Assembly (NCBI GenBank): GCA_003342895.1
Contig: PTFA01000012.1
Span: 8,914,252 to 8,978,251, forward strand
Length of the DNA stretch: 64,000 nt
Source of the DNA: Casuarius casuarius
Taxonomy: Eukaryota > Chordata > Aves > Casuariiformes > Casuariidae
Reading direction: 5' to 3'
A model generated the notes under the pieces. That model did no database searches, was not told where the DNA came from, and saw only the letters and a program-made list of their open reading frames with translations. The translations under genes were made by a program, and so were the position numbers. Each line of letters begins with the position of its first letter. The first letter of the stretch is position 1. Below, in pieces: positions 52,190 to 64,000 of this stretch.

Positions 52190-53607
52190 CAGCAGTAACA
52201 TTTTTTGCACAAACTCCAGCCATGTCAATTGAATATAACAGGATCTTTTCTAAACCCTGTATGTCAAACTGATATATATTCTTATTAAGATGGGCTTATT
52301 TCACTACTATTCTGAATCCTCCCAGCCTCCAGAACAGATCCAAAAATGTAGAGAGGCAGAAGCGTTTTGTTGCTTTATTGAAATTCTGAATCAGCTGCTT
52401 AAGAGCCTACCAGAAAGCAAGAAATACAAAATGGACCAACTTTAAAACTGTTAGTATTTAGCAGGAACTACTACTGATTTTAGATAGGGGTTTTTTTAAT
52501 AATCCAAAATGTGTTTCCACAACATTGAAGACTTCTTTACAGGTACAAACCAGAGCTACTAAAACCCACTTCATAACCTTCTGATAAAATTCTCACTGAA
52601 TTTCTCTGTAACAAGATTAGGGTCACCTTACTTATCCCAACTTATTAAATCAGGGAGGGATTGGTGGGCGGGGGAAGAACCAGAGAACCCCCTGGTTCAT
52701 AAAAAGCTCTGTTTCAAATGATTAAACTCGGAGCCTCTGAGTTTTTCTCTGGTCTATACCTGGATCAATACTTTTAAAGTGTCTGTCCTGCATGAAGAAT
52801 TATGCAATCAAAGAAATACCTTCCTAATCGCATGGGTAAACTGAGCAGCTGCTTCCATCTCCTTAGGGCTTGTCTACATGGAAAATTTATTTCCAGATAT
52901 GACAGGCTATGAATTTGAAGTGCAACAGCTCTTCCAAAATAGCCACCTATACGACACAGTTACTGCAGTCTCGGAGCACCCAGCAGAATGCTTTATACTG
53001 CAAGGACAGTTCACGTCCACTGCCAGGGCCCTCCCTTGAGGAGCTTTCTGAAAATACAGAGTTAAAATGTTCCTTCTCTGAAGTCCTCATCTCATCAGCT
53101 AGCCTGCCATAATCAAATACTACACTGTAAAATATCCCTTCCATTGGAAGATACCTCCAAATATACACCAGAAAAACAGCATGGGTACTAAAACATCATT
53201 TCCATCTTCACTGTCACGGAGCAAACTTACACAGTGACAACTACAATAAAAATATGGCTGTTCTAATGGCTTATTGTTTTCCCCTCTGCTCTTCAGAGTG
53301 GTCTATTTGCAGGATTTGCGAGGGGTGGCGGTGTTTCTTTTTCTCCTACCAGCATATTTGACCTATGTTACTACCATAAAAGTCATGCATAGCAGACCTG
53401 ATGTTCAGAGGCTTTTCATTTGCTCAACAGAAAATAAAGCACTTCTAGTTTTGTAACCTTTCCCCCAGGGTAGGGCTTCAGCCTATGGGCTCCTTAGTAA
53501 TAGCTTAATGATAGCGCGGCTTTAAAGTAGTACATTATTTTACAGGTTGTACTTCAGAAATACCTGCTGACCTGAAGTAGTAGACAGTCTTCTTCTAAAT
53601 GCCATGC

Positions 53608-53610
<3 letters not shown>

Positions 53611-53654
<44 letters not shown>
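53611..53654. repeat. (AT)22 microsatellite
   Basis: Uninterrupted AT dinucleotides run for 44 bp between GCCATGCCAA and a short A run. Such arrays can extrude as cruciforms and are usually polymorphic in length. Confidence 0.95.
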
Positions 53655-53662
<8 letters not shown>

Positions 53663-55426
53663 ACATGCTGTAGATGTTAAAGAACTATGTTTCTCATGAA
53701 CTACTATTTACTTAAACGGTCAACGAGGTTGTCATTAGGGAGCACTTCACAGTATCCAGGTTAATTCATATTAAAAAAGAAAAGATATAGCACATCTGCA
53801 ACCAGAGGTTTAAGTTTAGCAAGCAAACATAATCCTCCTTGCTTATTTTCTATCAGTACTTTCTTACACTTCTGTTATTCAAAGGCTTTTTCTCCACATG
53901 TTCACATCAGCCTTGCTTTATGCCTTTTGTGGCATAAAAATCCTGACATATTTTCACCCTAAAGCTGTGATCATCATCTTTTGAAACTAATAGGGACAGA
54001 CAATGATGAAAAACCCCACAAAACCCTAACACTTGAAGCACATGCCTAGCAAAAGTCTTGGTCCAGATGTATACTAAATATAGAGGTATCAACTAATACA
54101 CCCAGAATAAAACATTTTTTCTGTTTTTAAGTAAAGCTGCCATAACAGAGAGTTTATTTCTTCCGAACTCCTCCTCTCCCTGCCAGTTTAAGCCATTTTA
54201 TTGTAATGCTTTCTTGCAACATGGGAGGAGAGAGATGAATGCCCTAAGGTGGAGGTATTACCAACACAGATGGATCAATCTTCCAAGCACAGAGCGGCAC
54301 ACGGATCACAAAGCAGGTAAACCAAACAGAGTACGTGGAGAAAGCCAAACAAACAAAACCAGGTCGGTGACTCAGTTCTGTGGTGCTCCACAGCCATTCT
54401 GGTGGAGCTCATTTGCCTGGTGAAATCGTCCTGATCAATAGCTCCAAGGCAGCTGTGCCTTGGCTCTCTGACAGCCTGTTGACTGGAGCTTTTTTTCCTC
54501 CCTTCCCATCCCTTTTAAATCCAAATGCCATACTTTTGCAGCCTGACCCAGACTGCACGGTCCCATCAGCAGATGTTGACATTATCTCCTCCTGATTGTA
54601 ACAGCTCATCATAAACAAGTATTCTGCTTTCTGAGCTTTGTTTTGGTTTGGATTCTTTCAAAAATAGCCACATAGGAGAATAGAGAAGGGAAAGAAAAGA
54701 AGATTATCATTTGTAACTTGGTACAGAATGGATGTTTGCCTTTGTATTATGTATTTCCATTATGATGAAAATAACAGGATGTCATTAATCTGTATTTTCC
54801 TACCTGACCAAGTGCCTTAATGTTCTGCTGTATTTTGCTATTTAATTCAAACAGGCACCTTAAACACCTGAAAACAATGATTTTGTGTTACTGTTGTTCA
54901 ATTAGGCGAGGTTTTAAGTGTCTTTCTCTTTTGTATCATACTGGCAGACATAAAAGCCGCACTCAAACATCCTAGATCCTCCTCACCTATGCTTAAGGTC
55001 AGCCACACACGCATTGTTTGTTTATTGTTTTACACTGTCTTGAACAGTCAAGAATTTGAGAAGCAATCCTGTGTTGCAACCATGATCTTTAAATATGTCA
55101 ACATAAGGGCCATGTTGTACCATGTAACCTTGACATTGTCATATCAAAAATGAAGGCTGAACTGTTCCTCATGCATCACCAAACCAGACGCAGCAGAAGA
55201 ATGCAGTGTTAGTGGAAGTCCCCTATGAACAGCCAGCTGCCATGACCTGGAAAAAACAATTCCTTTTGATGAAGCTAAGAGACTTTTCAAGCACTGTCTA
55301 GTGCACAAATTTATTCAGATGGTTTTATGATTTAGGCTATTGCCTATGGAAGTCTTCAAGGAAGTTACTGAGCACCATTTCATGAGAAGTGACCTGAAAT
55401 CCCGGAGTTAAATCTACAAAGGGCTC

Positions 55427-55497
55427 AAGCCCAGCTCCATTCAAAAGCCAGGGGGATTTTTTTCTGCTGACTTTAATGGAAGCAGACTGGGCTTAGA
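55427..55497. repeat. Degenerate ancient amniote short repeat, copy 5
   Basis: It contains 'caagcccagctccattcaaa' and, about 40 bp later, 'tgactttaatggaagcagac' and 'tgggct', the usual order of 'gcccagctcc', 'gacttcaatgggagcag' and 'tgggct' in this repeat type. The two outer ends are partly inverted copies of each other (aagcccag and ctgggctt). Confidence 0.45.
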
Positions 55498-57589
55498 GGG
55501 AACATGAACCCAACTACTAGACACACCTAAAAATGCCTTGTTTTGGAATCAGTGAGCAGCTGTACAAAGTCTACTACCCAAAACGAGTAAGAAGAAAAGC
55601 CGTATTACTGAGATTTTGATTATTTGTCTAAGGTACAACCTGATAGGAAAGAAGCATGATCTAGATTCAGTACAATAGTACTCCAATATCCCAGTTTGAT
55701 CAGTAACATGCTGTAGGATCATGGACAATGTGCCCCTTTACATCCCTGCTTTCCATCTTGTCTTGCGCCTTTCTTCCCCACTACCCAGTCCTCGCTTCAG
55801 TGCAACACACTTATCACAAATAAATCTGTCTTAGTTTAACACCTCCAAATGCTACTGTTACACAAATAATTCCTATAGTTTGTGGAAATCTTTGAAGCCT
55901 GACATTTGTTTTTGGAATCACTGGCTATCATAAGTAAATGTAAGATTTGACTATTTAGAAAAAACAGAAAAAGCTATCAAAGCATCAACTCCAAACCACA
56001 CATTTAATTCTCACCTCACTTCTCCTGTGCACTAAATATACACACGCATGGAATTATACCTTACACCTTGATGCATTGTCAGAAATTGTACATATTTACT
56101 GGATTAGTGCACTGAAGAATACATCATGGTTTTGTTGAATTCCAGCATTATAAATAGGACCATCTCAGGCTATTCAGAAACTACTTTCATTACTTTCATT
56201 TCTTCTTCAGGAAGGGAAATACTTAACACTGAACTACTGACAGGAAATACTGAGTACAGTTCAGCAATCTTAAGTCCTTAGCCACCTATTTCATATTAAA
56301 TGTGCCATCATAACATTTTGTCACAAAACTAAATCAAATACACAATCATTAAATTATTAATTCAGGACATCAGGAACTTCTGGCAGTGTAAGCTTTAGTG
56401 ACTCTCAATACCCTACTTTTCCTTGAACCAGGATATGTGGATTTTAAATCTATGCAGTAGGTATGCTACAAGAAGATTTTGATGGATGCACAATTTTTTT
56501 TCACTTGTACCTTTCCCCGCCTTTCCTGGTTCAAAAAATTGAGGGCTAATGGAAGTGCTGATACGGTATGGTTCATCAACAGAAACCATAGATCAAGTGA
56601 AGCCTCCGCAACAAACCTATCTTCCAATGTGAATAGGATTAACAGCATCTGGACTGGAAAATTCTCTTTCCACCCTTGCCGACTCAGAAAGAGGATCTGA
56701 ATGAAGCTGCTAACTCTAATGAGCAGCAAACCGTGGGTTATGTGAAGCGAGCTACTATATACCACTTAACATCAAACTGTAAACCAGTCATTTCACTTCA
56801 CTGATCTTATTCAGGTTTCCCAGAGCTAAACACACAACTCATTACCCAGTCCATCACACTGTCCTGTCTACCTCTCTTCTCCAATTGTTTTGAGACACAG
56901 GATGAAGCAGCTCGTGCCATCTTACACAAGCTGTCTTCCGTGTCTCTCTGCAAAAGAAAGCTGCTGCTTACAGAGGACTTAAGGGGAGGAAACCCAAAAC
57001 AACAACCACCACCCCACAGCACCAGCACCGGACTTAGTCCTAGCACCTTTAATAGCACTACTACCAACAATAAGCGTTTATAAATCTCCAGTATGCCTAG
57101 GTCATATTTCCTAAACAGGATCCCCTAAAATAGTACTTTTCCTCCAGCATCTTTTTAATCTGAAGCGAATTACCTGGCAGTAACCTCAGCAGTAGAAATG
57201 GAATTAAAAATAATCTAACCCTGACACTTCGCGTTTACTCATTTTGTTATGAATAGCAGCTGTATCCTGTTATTTGTGATGCAAGCCTTTTGACAGGGCT
57301 CTGCTGGAAAACACACACGTGTTCAGAGGTGAGCTGGGGAAGAGCACAGAAGCATCCGACCTCTGCCTCCGCTCGCATACAAAACTGTGCCTTCAGAATT
57401 CCTCTCCATCAAACACCAGTAGAAATACTTGATGAATGGGCCCTGAGAGAGCACTTCTCCTTGCCTTCGGCTGCAATGGCTTGCAGGCATCCGACACTCC
57501 ATCAATACCAAGAGCTGGCAGCTTGAAAGGCGGGAAGGACGTGCACTGATAGCATGCATCTGCTTACTAATAGCATTGGTGCTTCACTC

Positions 57590-57960
57590 CTTTTCCCATT
57601 CATTGCCTGCAGAAACGACTCCATTGAGAGCCTCACCATCAACAGATGGTCCCAGGCTAAGGTGTAATCAGGAGCAGCTTGCTAAATTTACCCAAAACAA
57701 ATAGAATTACAGGGTTTTGCTGAATCCAAACTGAACTGGGAACTTGGGTGGTACAGAGAGTGTTAACACGAGCACATCCCACAGCCATGATCTGAAGCTG
57801 TCAGCGAAAATCAGCTCTGCCCTGAAGTTGCATATTTATGCTCATGCTCATGCTGCTTATTGTCTCAGCTTATACAATAGATGCTTATTTTGAGAGAATT
57901 CTTAGCCGCATCCTAATTAAGTCATTTACCTCCTACAGTCCTCTTTTCCCCGCAGGATAT
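57590..57960. promoter_or_regulatory. Candidate conserved non-coding element
   Basis: Motif-rich, even-composition sequence includes CATCAACAGATGG (E-box CAGATG), GCATATTTATGC followed by a twice-repeated TCATGC, CTTATTGTCTCAGC (SOX-like ATTGT) and CCTAATTAAGTC with TAATTA at 57914-57919. This is judged on appearance only; no alignment was possible. Confidence 0.22.
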
Positions 57961-59869
57961 ACTCTGCTAAAAATGTTTTAATGCAAGATCTACACTTTCA
58001 TCACCTTCAACTCATGAGTATTTCAATGTGTCAACTTTTTACTCCATTAAGAAAATAAAAACAACTATTAAAATTGAAAAAGCCTTTACCGAGACAGAAA
58101 ACTGTGTTATAACATAGGATTGGATGTCTATATGCCTTGAAAGCATCATTACCTTGAAGTTATTTGCTGTTTTGTTGAATGCAACATTTAAGTTTGGAAT
58201 CATGCCCTGTTACAATTTACTAATAGCAATTCCAAGCAGAAGCAAAGGAAAAAAGAAAGATTAATCTCAAATGCAAGATCTGTAACTTAGAGTTAATATT
58301 CAAATTTACATTCACTGTGCACAAAACAAGTGTCTCCATTTTAAACAAGTTTATACTACAATATCACCTTATTATACCCCGTATCTTCTTGCTAGAGATG
58401 TTAAGACTCATCTGCTGACTCTAATGACAAAAGTAAGATTTTAAAGATATTAACTTCAGTCCCACTGAATATAAAAGGATTAGAAAAAAGAGTCTCATTT
58501 GCATCAAGAGGGTCCTTTAGTAAACTGCAGCAGAGCAAAATCAGTTCTCTCGTATGGACTGGCATTACACACATAACAGAACACCTTGTGGGCAAGTAGG
58601 CTTCGCTAGCATAATTGCGGATCTAGCCTTGCCAGGGGATTTCGTATGGTAGTTGCATGCAAAATAAATTTGTGCTTGTGTGTCAGTGATTAGAGACATT
58701 TCAATCACAGTAAAAATAAGCAAAACCGACCACCTTCTTGTGTGTAAATTTTATCACTTGAAGGGCAACTGTAGCATTGCCCTTCATGTGATCCCAGTCT
58801 CCAGACAGCATAATCTGACTTAACCGTAAAAGCCCAGTAAAAACTAATTTCTTCAAACCATCATTAAAATAATTATTTTTATTTACCTTGGAAAAATTAA
58901 GTTGTTTGCATAACTAGTGATAACCACCTCTTGAGGTTTGATGCTATAGTTCTTCTACAACACAAGGTTTTCAGCCCTGTTGTCAACCAAAGGAACTCCT
59001 GCCCCATGGGGCAACATACTGCCCCTTCAATTGTACCAAAACAACTTCTTTGGGGCCATGCTGTGGACCCAGATAAGAGAAGTGACCTGATTAAAATAAC
59101 AATAGGTGTAATATTTCAGAGTTATTTTTGATCTGGATCAATCCCTGGATCCATTTCATAGCGTGCAAACTCTCAGCATAAATACTCAGCTACAGGGACA
59201 GATCTCGGCAGCAGGGCAAGAAACAAGACCTAAAGCCAGCAGATCTGCCAAACCCTTCATCCCACAGAGCTGTGGCTTAAAGAACTTGCAGGACCAGGTC
59301 CTACATCACAGTATCAGCCTTGAGGTTAGCAGGATCGCTTGTGCAATCCCCTGCTTAAGCCCTTTTTAACAAGTGAATGCTTGCCATCGGGAGCTCCTTC
59401 ACAGCAGTTATCATTTCTGTCATGTAAAACTTTAGGTCAGAGCTTACTGCCCTGATAGACCAGACACTCTCCTTCAGAGCAATTACAATCTATTACATCT
59501 GGTTGGTACACATGCCGGCGTGCTATCGCTGTGTGCTGCAAATGATTACAGCTATGAATTAGAAGAAGAAAAAAACCCCCAGCAACCTACACAGATGATT
59601 TTTAATCCTTGTCAAGATCACAGCTGTGCTCTTTTTCAGTTTAGTTATAATACAAATATTTGCTTTGATCTACATATTTATCAATGTTGAGAAATATTTT
59701 TAAAATCAAATTAAAAATTATATCTAATGTGAGGGTTTTTCCTCTCATTCTTTAAGTAGCTATAAATGTTTATCCTTCAAAGAAGAGTCAAGACCTAAGT
59801 GCCGTGATTTAGCCAGTAATAAATGTTTATCGGTTTTTAACGGAAAGCCTGGCGAACCCTGAAGCCAGC

Positions 59870-60200
59870 CTTTCTGCACGGTGGCAGGCGAGGTGAGCTG
59901 CACGCCAAGGCCTTCGCGCAGCCCGCGGTGCCTCACGGGCGGCAGGGGCACGCCGCCCCATCCCGCCTCGCGAGCGAGGCAACGGCAACGGAGATGCTGC
60001 CCTGCCCGTCACCCCCAGCCTCCCCGAGGGCTGAAGGGGGCCGGGGTGCTGCATCCAACGGGAATCGCGGGATCCAGGGCAGGTTTCCCTCGCCCCGTAG
60101 CCAGGCGCTGGCACCGGCAGCAGCCCTTGCACGTTGCCGCTGTGAGGAGATGTGACCCCAGCAACGGAGCCGCTCCTGAACCGCCCCAGAGCTGCAGTTT
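59870..60200. other. CpG-rich islet
   Basis: About 330 bp with several dozen CpG, for example CTTCGCGCAGCCCGCGG, CCGCCTCGCGAGCGAGG and GGGAATCGCGGGATCC. The frames 59881-60252 (plus) and 59827-60132 (minus) are open through it but encode only low-complexity, Arg/Pro/Ala-rich peptides with no ephrin signal peptide. It may be a regulatory island. Confidence 0.5.
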
Positions 60201-61449
60201 AGTCACCCACTGCAAACAACACACGCACAGGTACAACTGCGGTTTCAGGTAATACAAGCCGCTGCGTAAAAGCGAAGTTTTCTACACATTTAATTAAAAG
60301 AGTTTGCATCTTAACAGCCAATGACAAAGATGGCTAAATGAATGAAAAGGAACTAGAAAAGAGATATTGTAGGAGTGCTACAGTATAGCTTTTAAAAAAT
60401 AAAACCGACATGTTTTAGAATAATAGAAAATAATGCTGGAAAGTACATCTGCCCTGAGAGACGTCTCAGCTCTGGAACTATATTCCACTTCTTAACCTTC
60501 ATTGCTGTGTAAATTTACCTAAAATCAATCAAATTTATTTTGTAACTAGCATTAATTATCCATTTTTAGAACAAAAATCCTTTTGTTTGAAGAGAACTGG
60601 TGAACGCTTAGACTTGGAGAAGACTCTGCAACCTGATGTGTGCCTCTGTGGCACATGCACTATCACATAAATTTAACAGAAGGGAGTAAAACTGAAAGAG
60701 CAAGATGTAAATCCTACCACTTGTTTAGAAAAAAAAAGTAATAAAATAATTAAGTGAAGCTTGCATATAATCAACCTGAGATGTATTGTGCCTAAATTGC
60801 AGATCACGTACAAAATCCACCTAAGGAATGTGTAATTTGTGAACGCAAAACCTACCCATCCATCTACCTAATTACAAAGTCTATGATAAAGCTATTTCAT
60901 AACTAAGTCCTCAGTAGAATTTTCTGTAACTTGTCCCGTTCTACTGATCCTAACCCAAAAAGGAAATTGAAGGGTCTTTTGTGGTATTTACTAAATTTTG
61001 CTTTGAATAACTTCCCCTCTTTACTTTGTAAACCTGTAAGGTTAGCAAGCCTGTGCAACCATTACCTGTTTTGACGATTTGATTACAATGCATGTCAATA
61101 TATAGAAGCCAAAATAATTGCACAAAGTGACCTACTTAAAAGCCTCCCATTTAAGAAAGCTATTAAAAAGAAGCCCCCCTGTCTGGGAAGTTTGGTTTGA
61201 CTTAGTTGTCTTGGATATGGAGACTCCGCAGCCTGAGGCACATAGAAAATCTGCCAATCTGAAGTTAGAGAATTACCACCAGAGTTGCATTGCTGGTAGT
61301 GCATCTGCCAGCAACACATGCGGCCTCTGGCAAGTTCAAAAGGACATTTCCAGAGTTATGGGTGCACAGGTTTTCCTCTGCCCATGATAACATGGTATTT
61401 AAGAAGATAAGGAATTCCCTAATAAGATTAACATCTTTGTTTCCTTAGT

Positions 61450-61860
61450 TGTGGAATCGGCCAAGAAATTTTTTAGTGATGCTGATCTCTCCTCGCCTGC
61501 ATTCCCTGAGGTCTCACACCACAACTGCATCCCCCAAAAAGCATGCAGAAACACAGGGAGGTGTTTCTTTCTATCAGCTCGCCCCCCTCTCACCTTGGGC
61601 ACCTTTCTCACCCTTTCTTTGGCATGCCATAAATACAGGTGGCTGCAGAAGCACGCAGTGTACGAAGTGCCTCTGCAGGGCCTTAGAGGGCACCTTGGTG
61701 ACCCTCGCCAGGTCAGCAGCTCTTTGTGGCGGAAGGGGAGAGCAGCTGCCCTGCGGGAGGAGATGCTCTGCGGAGCCTTCTGCAGCGAGGAAGGGGGGAG
61801 CTGACACAGGCTTCCTGCCACTGCCCCCTCACTGCGCTGAAGCTTTCAAGACTCCCACAA
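61450..61860. other. GC-rich patch open in several frames
   Basis: Open frames of 117, 140 and 155 codons overlap here on opposite strands (61451-61804 and 61449-61916 plus, 61399-61821 minus). The shared openness reflects a local lack of stops, and I recognise no domain in any of them. A decayed endogenous repeat is possible. Confidence that none is a host exon is moderate. Confidence 0.45.
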
Positions 61861-62470
61861 CAGCACTGCACAGCAACCATCTTGCTTCCCAATATATTTT
61901 CAGCTTCATGCAGTAAACCTCAAGCAGAGACTTTACTTTTGTTCTTTATTATCCTGACGTTAATCTAAAATAAAGGTAATTTAGACTCAGGTTATAAGCA
62001 ATACATATAAAAACCCAGGGAGGAAGCTGGCAGCAGCAGCAGTCTGACTTCAGGCTTCAGAAAGCCTGTGAGAGCCTGCCAAAGCACAGTCTTAGCTAAA
62101 AGTATTAGCACATCTGAGACCCCATGGATGCTTAAAAACAAAATAAAAAACAAAGATGTTCTCCAGCAACGCTACTGCAGTCTCCATCTTCTGGCGGGGG
62201 GAGAACAAGAGCCTGCGCCTGTGTTTTGGCTGAGAGTATCTACGCGAGACCAGTAACAAGTTCCCCTCTGATGAAACTATGTATGACAAGCTCAGCCCGA
62301 AGCAAATTTTTACATTCAAGTTATAAATCCCTCAAATGGGGTCTCATAATGAAAATGTGAACACAGTCTTAATAGATGGCACCTTGACCTGACAGAAATC
62401 TGGCCTCCATTCCTCTGCCAAAATAGCCTTGAGACTCAGAAACGAGCAGGTCCCCCCCAGTAGGACTTGT

Positions 62471-62494
62471 GGGGAGGGAGGGAAGGAGGGAGGG
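62471..62494 (+). other. G-quadruplex-capable GGGA tract
   Basis: GGGGAGGGAGGGAAGGAGGG followed by AGGG gives five G-tracts of three or more with 1-5 nt loops. It lies in intron 1 with the G-rich strand on plus (EFNA5 template strand). Confidence 0.7.
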
Positions 62495-63431
62495 TTTGAC
62501 GGATGGGTTTGTGGACAAAGGAGAGAGGGAAGAGGAATAAACTGCAAATTGATCTGTGCAGCAGAATAAAAGCAGGATGTGGCAAGGTAGACCTAGGTCA
62601 GTGTCACCCAGGTGCAAGCTTTGGAATTGGTTTCCTGAACATCTGCAGCAAACAAAAAACAACAGCCAATACCAAGGAGGGAGAAAAAATAACACATCTC
62701 ATGTTGCACGAAGGGAACCAACCAACAAAATAAAACAAAAGCCAAAAAAGTTATTTCCATGACCATCGCATTCGCTGGCCATTCTGTTCCTAATTTCCTG
62801 GTTTAAGCTGTGTGTCTTGCCACATCATTAAAAAAAATAATAATCTTTCTGCCTTCCCTGAAACTGTTTGAAAACATTCCCCTGTTAAGACCTTAACCGA
62901 GCCAGTCCTCCAGAGCTAAACAAAAGACGAACACTGCACTGGGCTGCTGGCTTATTTTTCTTCCCCCCAAACTACTTCAGACTAAATACAAATTGGAGTC
63001 TCCTCCTAGGAATCCACAAAGATCCATCTTAACAAGATGTCCGAGTACGTGATAGGCAAGGAAACATTTGTGTGTTTTTCTTTGCCTATGTGAACGTCTG
63101 GGAGAAGAAGAAAAGGTTACTGTTTTGCCCATAATTATTTCCCCTCCCCCTTTCATCCTTCCTATTCCCAGGGTAAGCAGACAAAACAGCATACCAGCAC
63201 CCCAAACTGAACTCATTTACAAAGCTCTAATTTTTCACTTAGCTGCATACAAAGCAAAGGTACTGTGGAATGACCGTTCACATGCGAAAGGCTAAATTCA
63301 TTTGCCCGAGAGCGTGAATGCCTTCAGCGGCTTACAAAAATAACCCAAACAACAGAGATTCCCTTACCTTAACTTATTAGGAAAACAGTTCAAAAAGTGA
63401 AACAGAACAAAGTACATACCCTAAAGATATT

Positions 63432-63530
63432 TCAAACCAGTTTTTAAAATGTCATGTTTTCCAAGTAGTCTACTGATGTTTAATGGTCAGAACACTTGTT
63501 TGAACTACTTGGATTTAAAAACCAATTTGA
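63432..63530. repeat. Imperfect inverted repeat with an insertion in one arm
   Basis: TCCAAGTAGT-type inner arms (left 63461-63469, right 63504-63512) are perfect. The outer arms, 63432-63449 (TCAAACCAGTTTTTAAAA) and 63514-63530, pair again with a few mismatches, but the left arm carries about 11 extra bases (ATGTCATGTTT) between them. It may be a decayed palindromic element. Confidence 0.65.
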
Positions 63531-63882
63531 CTTTTTATTGCTTTTCCCCATCATGTGATGGCTACTGCCCTCCTTAACTGTCTGTGGTAAATGCAAAGAT
63601 TTACCTCATCTAGGAACATGAGAAAATCCATGAGTAAGTAGTTATAAAAATTATATTAAAAAAACAACTCGCCAGCAACTCAAGTCTGGCAGAATGAAAG
63701 GATTCCTACACAAGCACGTCCTCAAAACACAAGTCTGGCCTAGCTTTCCAACAAAAGCTGTAGAAGAATGTATAACTCACTATAAAATAAAAAAATGGGT
63801 AAGAGAAGGAAGTACTAAGAATAAAACAACAGCCTTGCATGACTTAGGACAAAGAGAAGAGCTATTTTAATTTCTGAGTTTT

Positions 63883-63909
63883 GGGGGGGTGGGGTGGGGG
63901 GGGAGTGGG
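63883..63909 (+). other. G-quadruplex-capable G-rich tract
   Basis: Runs of 7, 4, 8 and 3 G are separated by T, T and AGT, which meets the usual four-tract rule. It sits near the window end in intron 1. Confidence 0.8.
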
Positions 63910-64000
63910 AGAGTAATACAAATATCTAGTGGTTTGGGGAACAGGTATCTGTCTTCCTGATTCAAAATCCTGGGCTCCAAAGTTAGCATAAACAACTCGG

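Larger units (their letters stand above)
43501..54000 (-). other. EFNA5: EFNA5 intron 1, 43.5-54.0 kb
   Basis: No exon is recognised. Contents are a CpG island at 43550-43780, a mild GC-rich patch at 44580-44900, a 22-bp tandem duplication at 47670-47713, an AAAAC-type run near 47780-47805, adjoining A and G runs near 48121-48139, a compact hairpin at 50301-50331, one undetermined base at 50360, 28 consecutive G at 52159-52186 and an AT dinucleotide array at 53611-53654. About 45300-47600 and 48300-50200 are plain A+T-rich sequence. Confidence 0.85.
54001..64000 (-). other. EFNA5: EFNA5 intron 1, 54.0-64.0 kb (window end)
   Basis: No exon is recognised. Exon 1 (expected to end in the ephrin WNSSNPR segment) was searched for on the minus strand and is absent, so the intron continues past 64000. 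Contents are a degenerate repeat at about 55427-55497, enhancer-like stretches near 57590-57960, a CpG-rich islet at 59870-60200, a GC-rich patch at 61450-61860 that is open in several frames, G-rich tracts at 62471-62494 and 63883-63909, and an imperfect inverted repeat at 63432-63530. Confidence 0.85.

Overview
The window looks like nuclear DNA from a bird, or at least an archosaur. It is A+T-rich with long non-coding stretches, one decayed CR1 LINE fragment, several very degenerate copies of short repeats that I recall as common in birds, crocodilians and turtles, and little else that is repetitive. Nothing in it is organised like a bacterial or viral genome.

Only one coding segment can be supported: exon 2 of the ephrin-A5 gene (EFNA5), on the minus strand at 6116-6408. 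It is 293 bp long, has consensus splice sites at both ends, and encodes residues 43-139 of ephrin-A5, most of the Eph receptor-binding domain. Transcription runs from high to low coordinates. Positions 1-6115 are therefore the 5' part of intron 2, and 6409-64000 (57.6 kb) are the 3' part of the very large intron 1. Exon 1 (signal peptide and first domain strand) should lie beyond 64000, and exons 3-5 below position 1. I searched for both neighbouring exons by sequence and did not find them.

The introns hold: (i) an old CR1 reverse-transcriptase fragment at about 2085-2570; (ii) five candidate copies of an ancient short repeat; (iii) small GC/CpG-rich islets at about 11.8, 22.3, 27.6, 30.1, 39.1, 42.5, 43.65, 60.0 and 61.7 kb, of which 43.55-43.78 kb is the most island-like; (iv) G-quadruplex candidates, the best being a GGGT repeat at 7224-7240; (v) mono-, di- and oligonucleotide repeats, including 28 consecutive G at 52159-52186, (AT)22 at 53611-53654 and a 12-bp repeat at 35201-35240; (vi) several clean inverted repeats; and (vii) stretches rich in homeodomain-type motifs that could be conserved enhancers. 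The last group is inference without alignment.

The many 60-185 codon open frames in the introns show no recognisable domains, splice context or agreement between strands, and I treat them as chance. I found no tRNA, rRNA, CRISPR array, intact mobile element or new multi-gene system. The items worth checking are regulatory or structural features of the EFNA5 introns.
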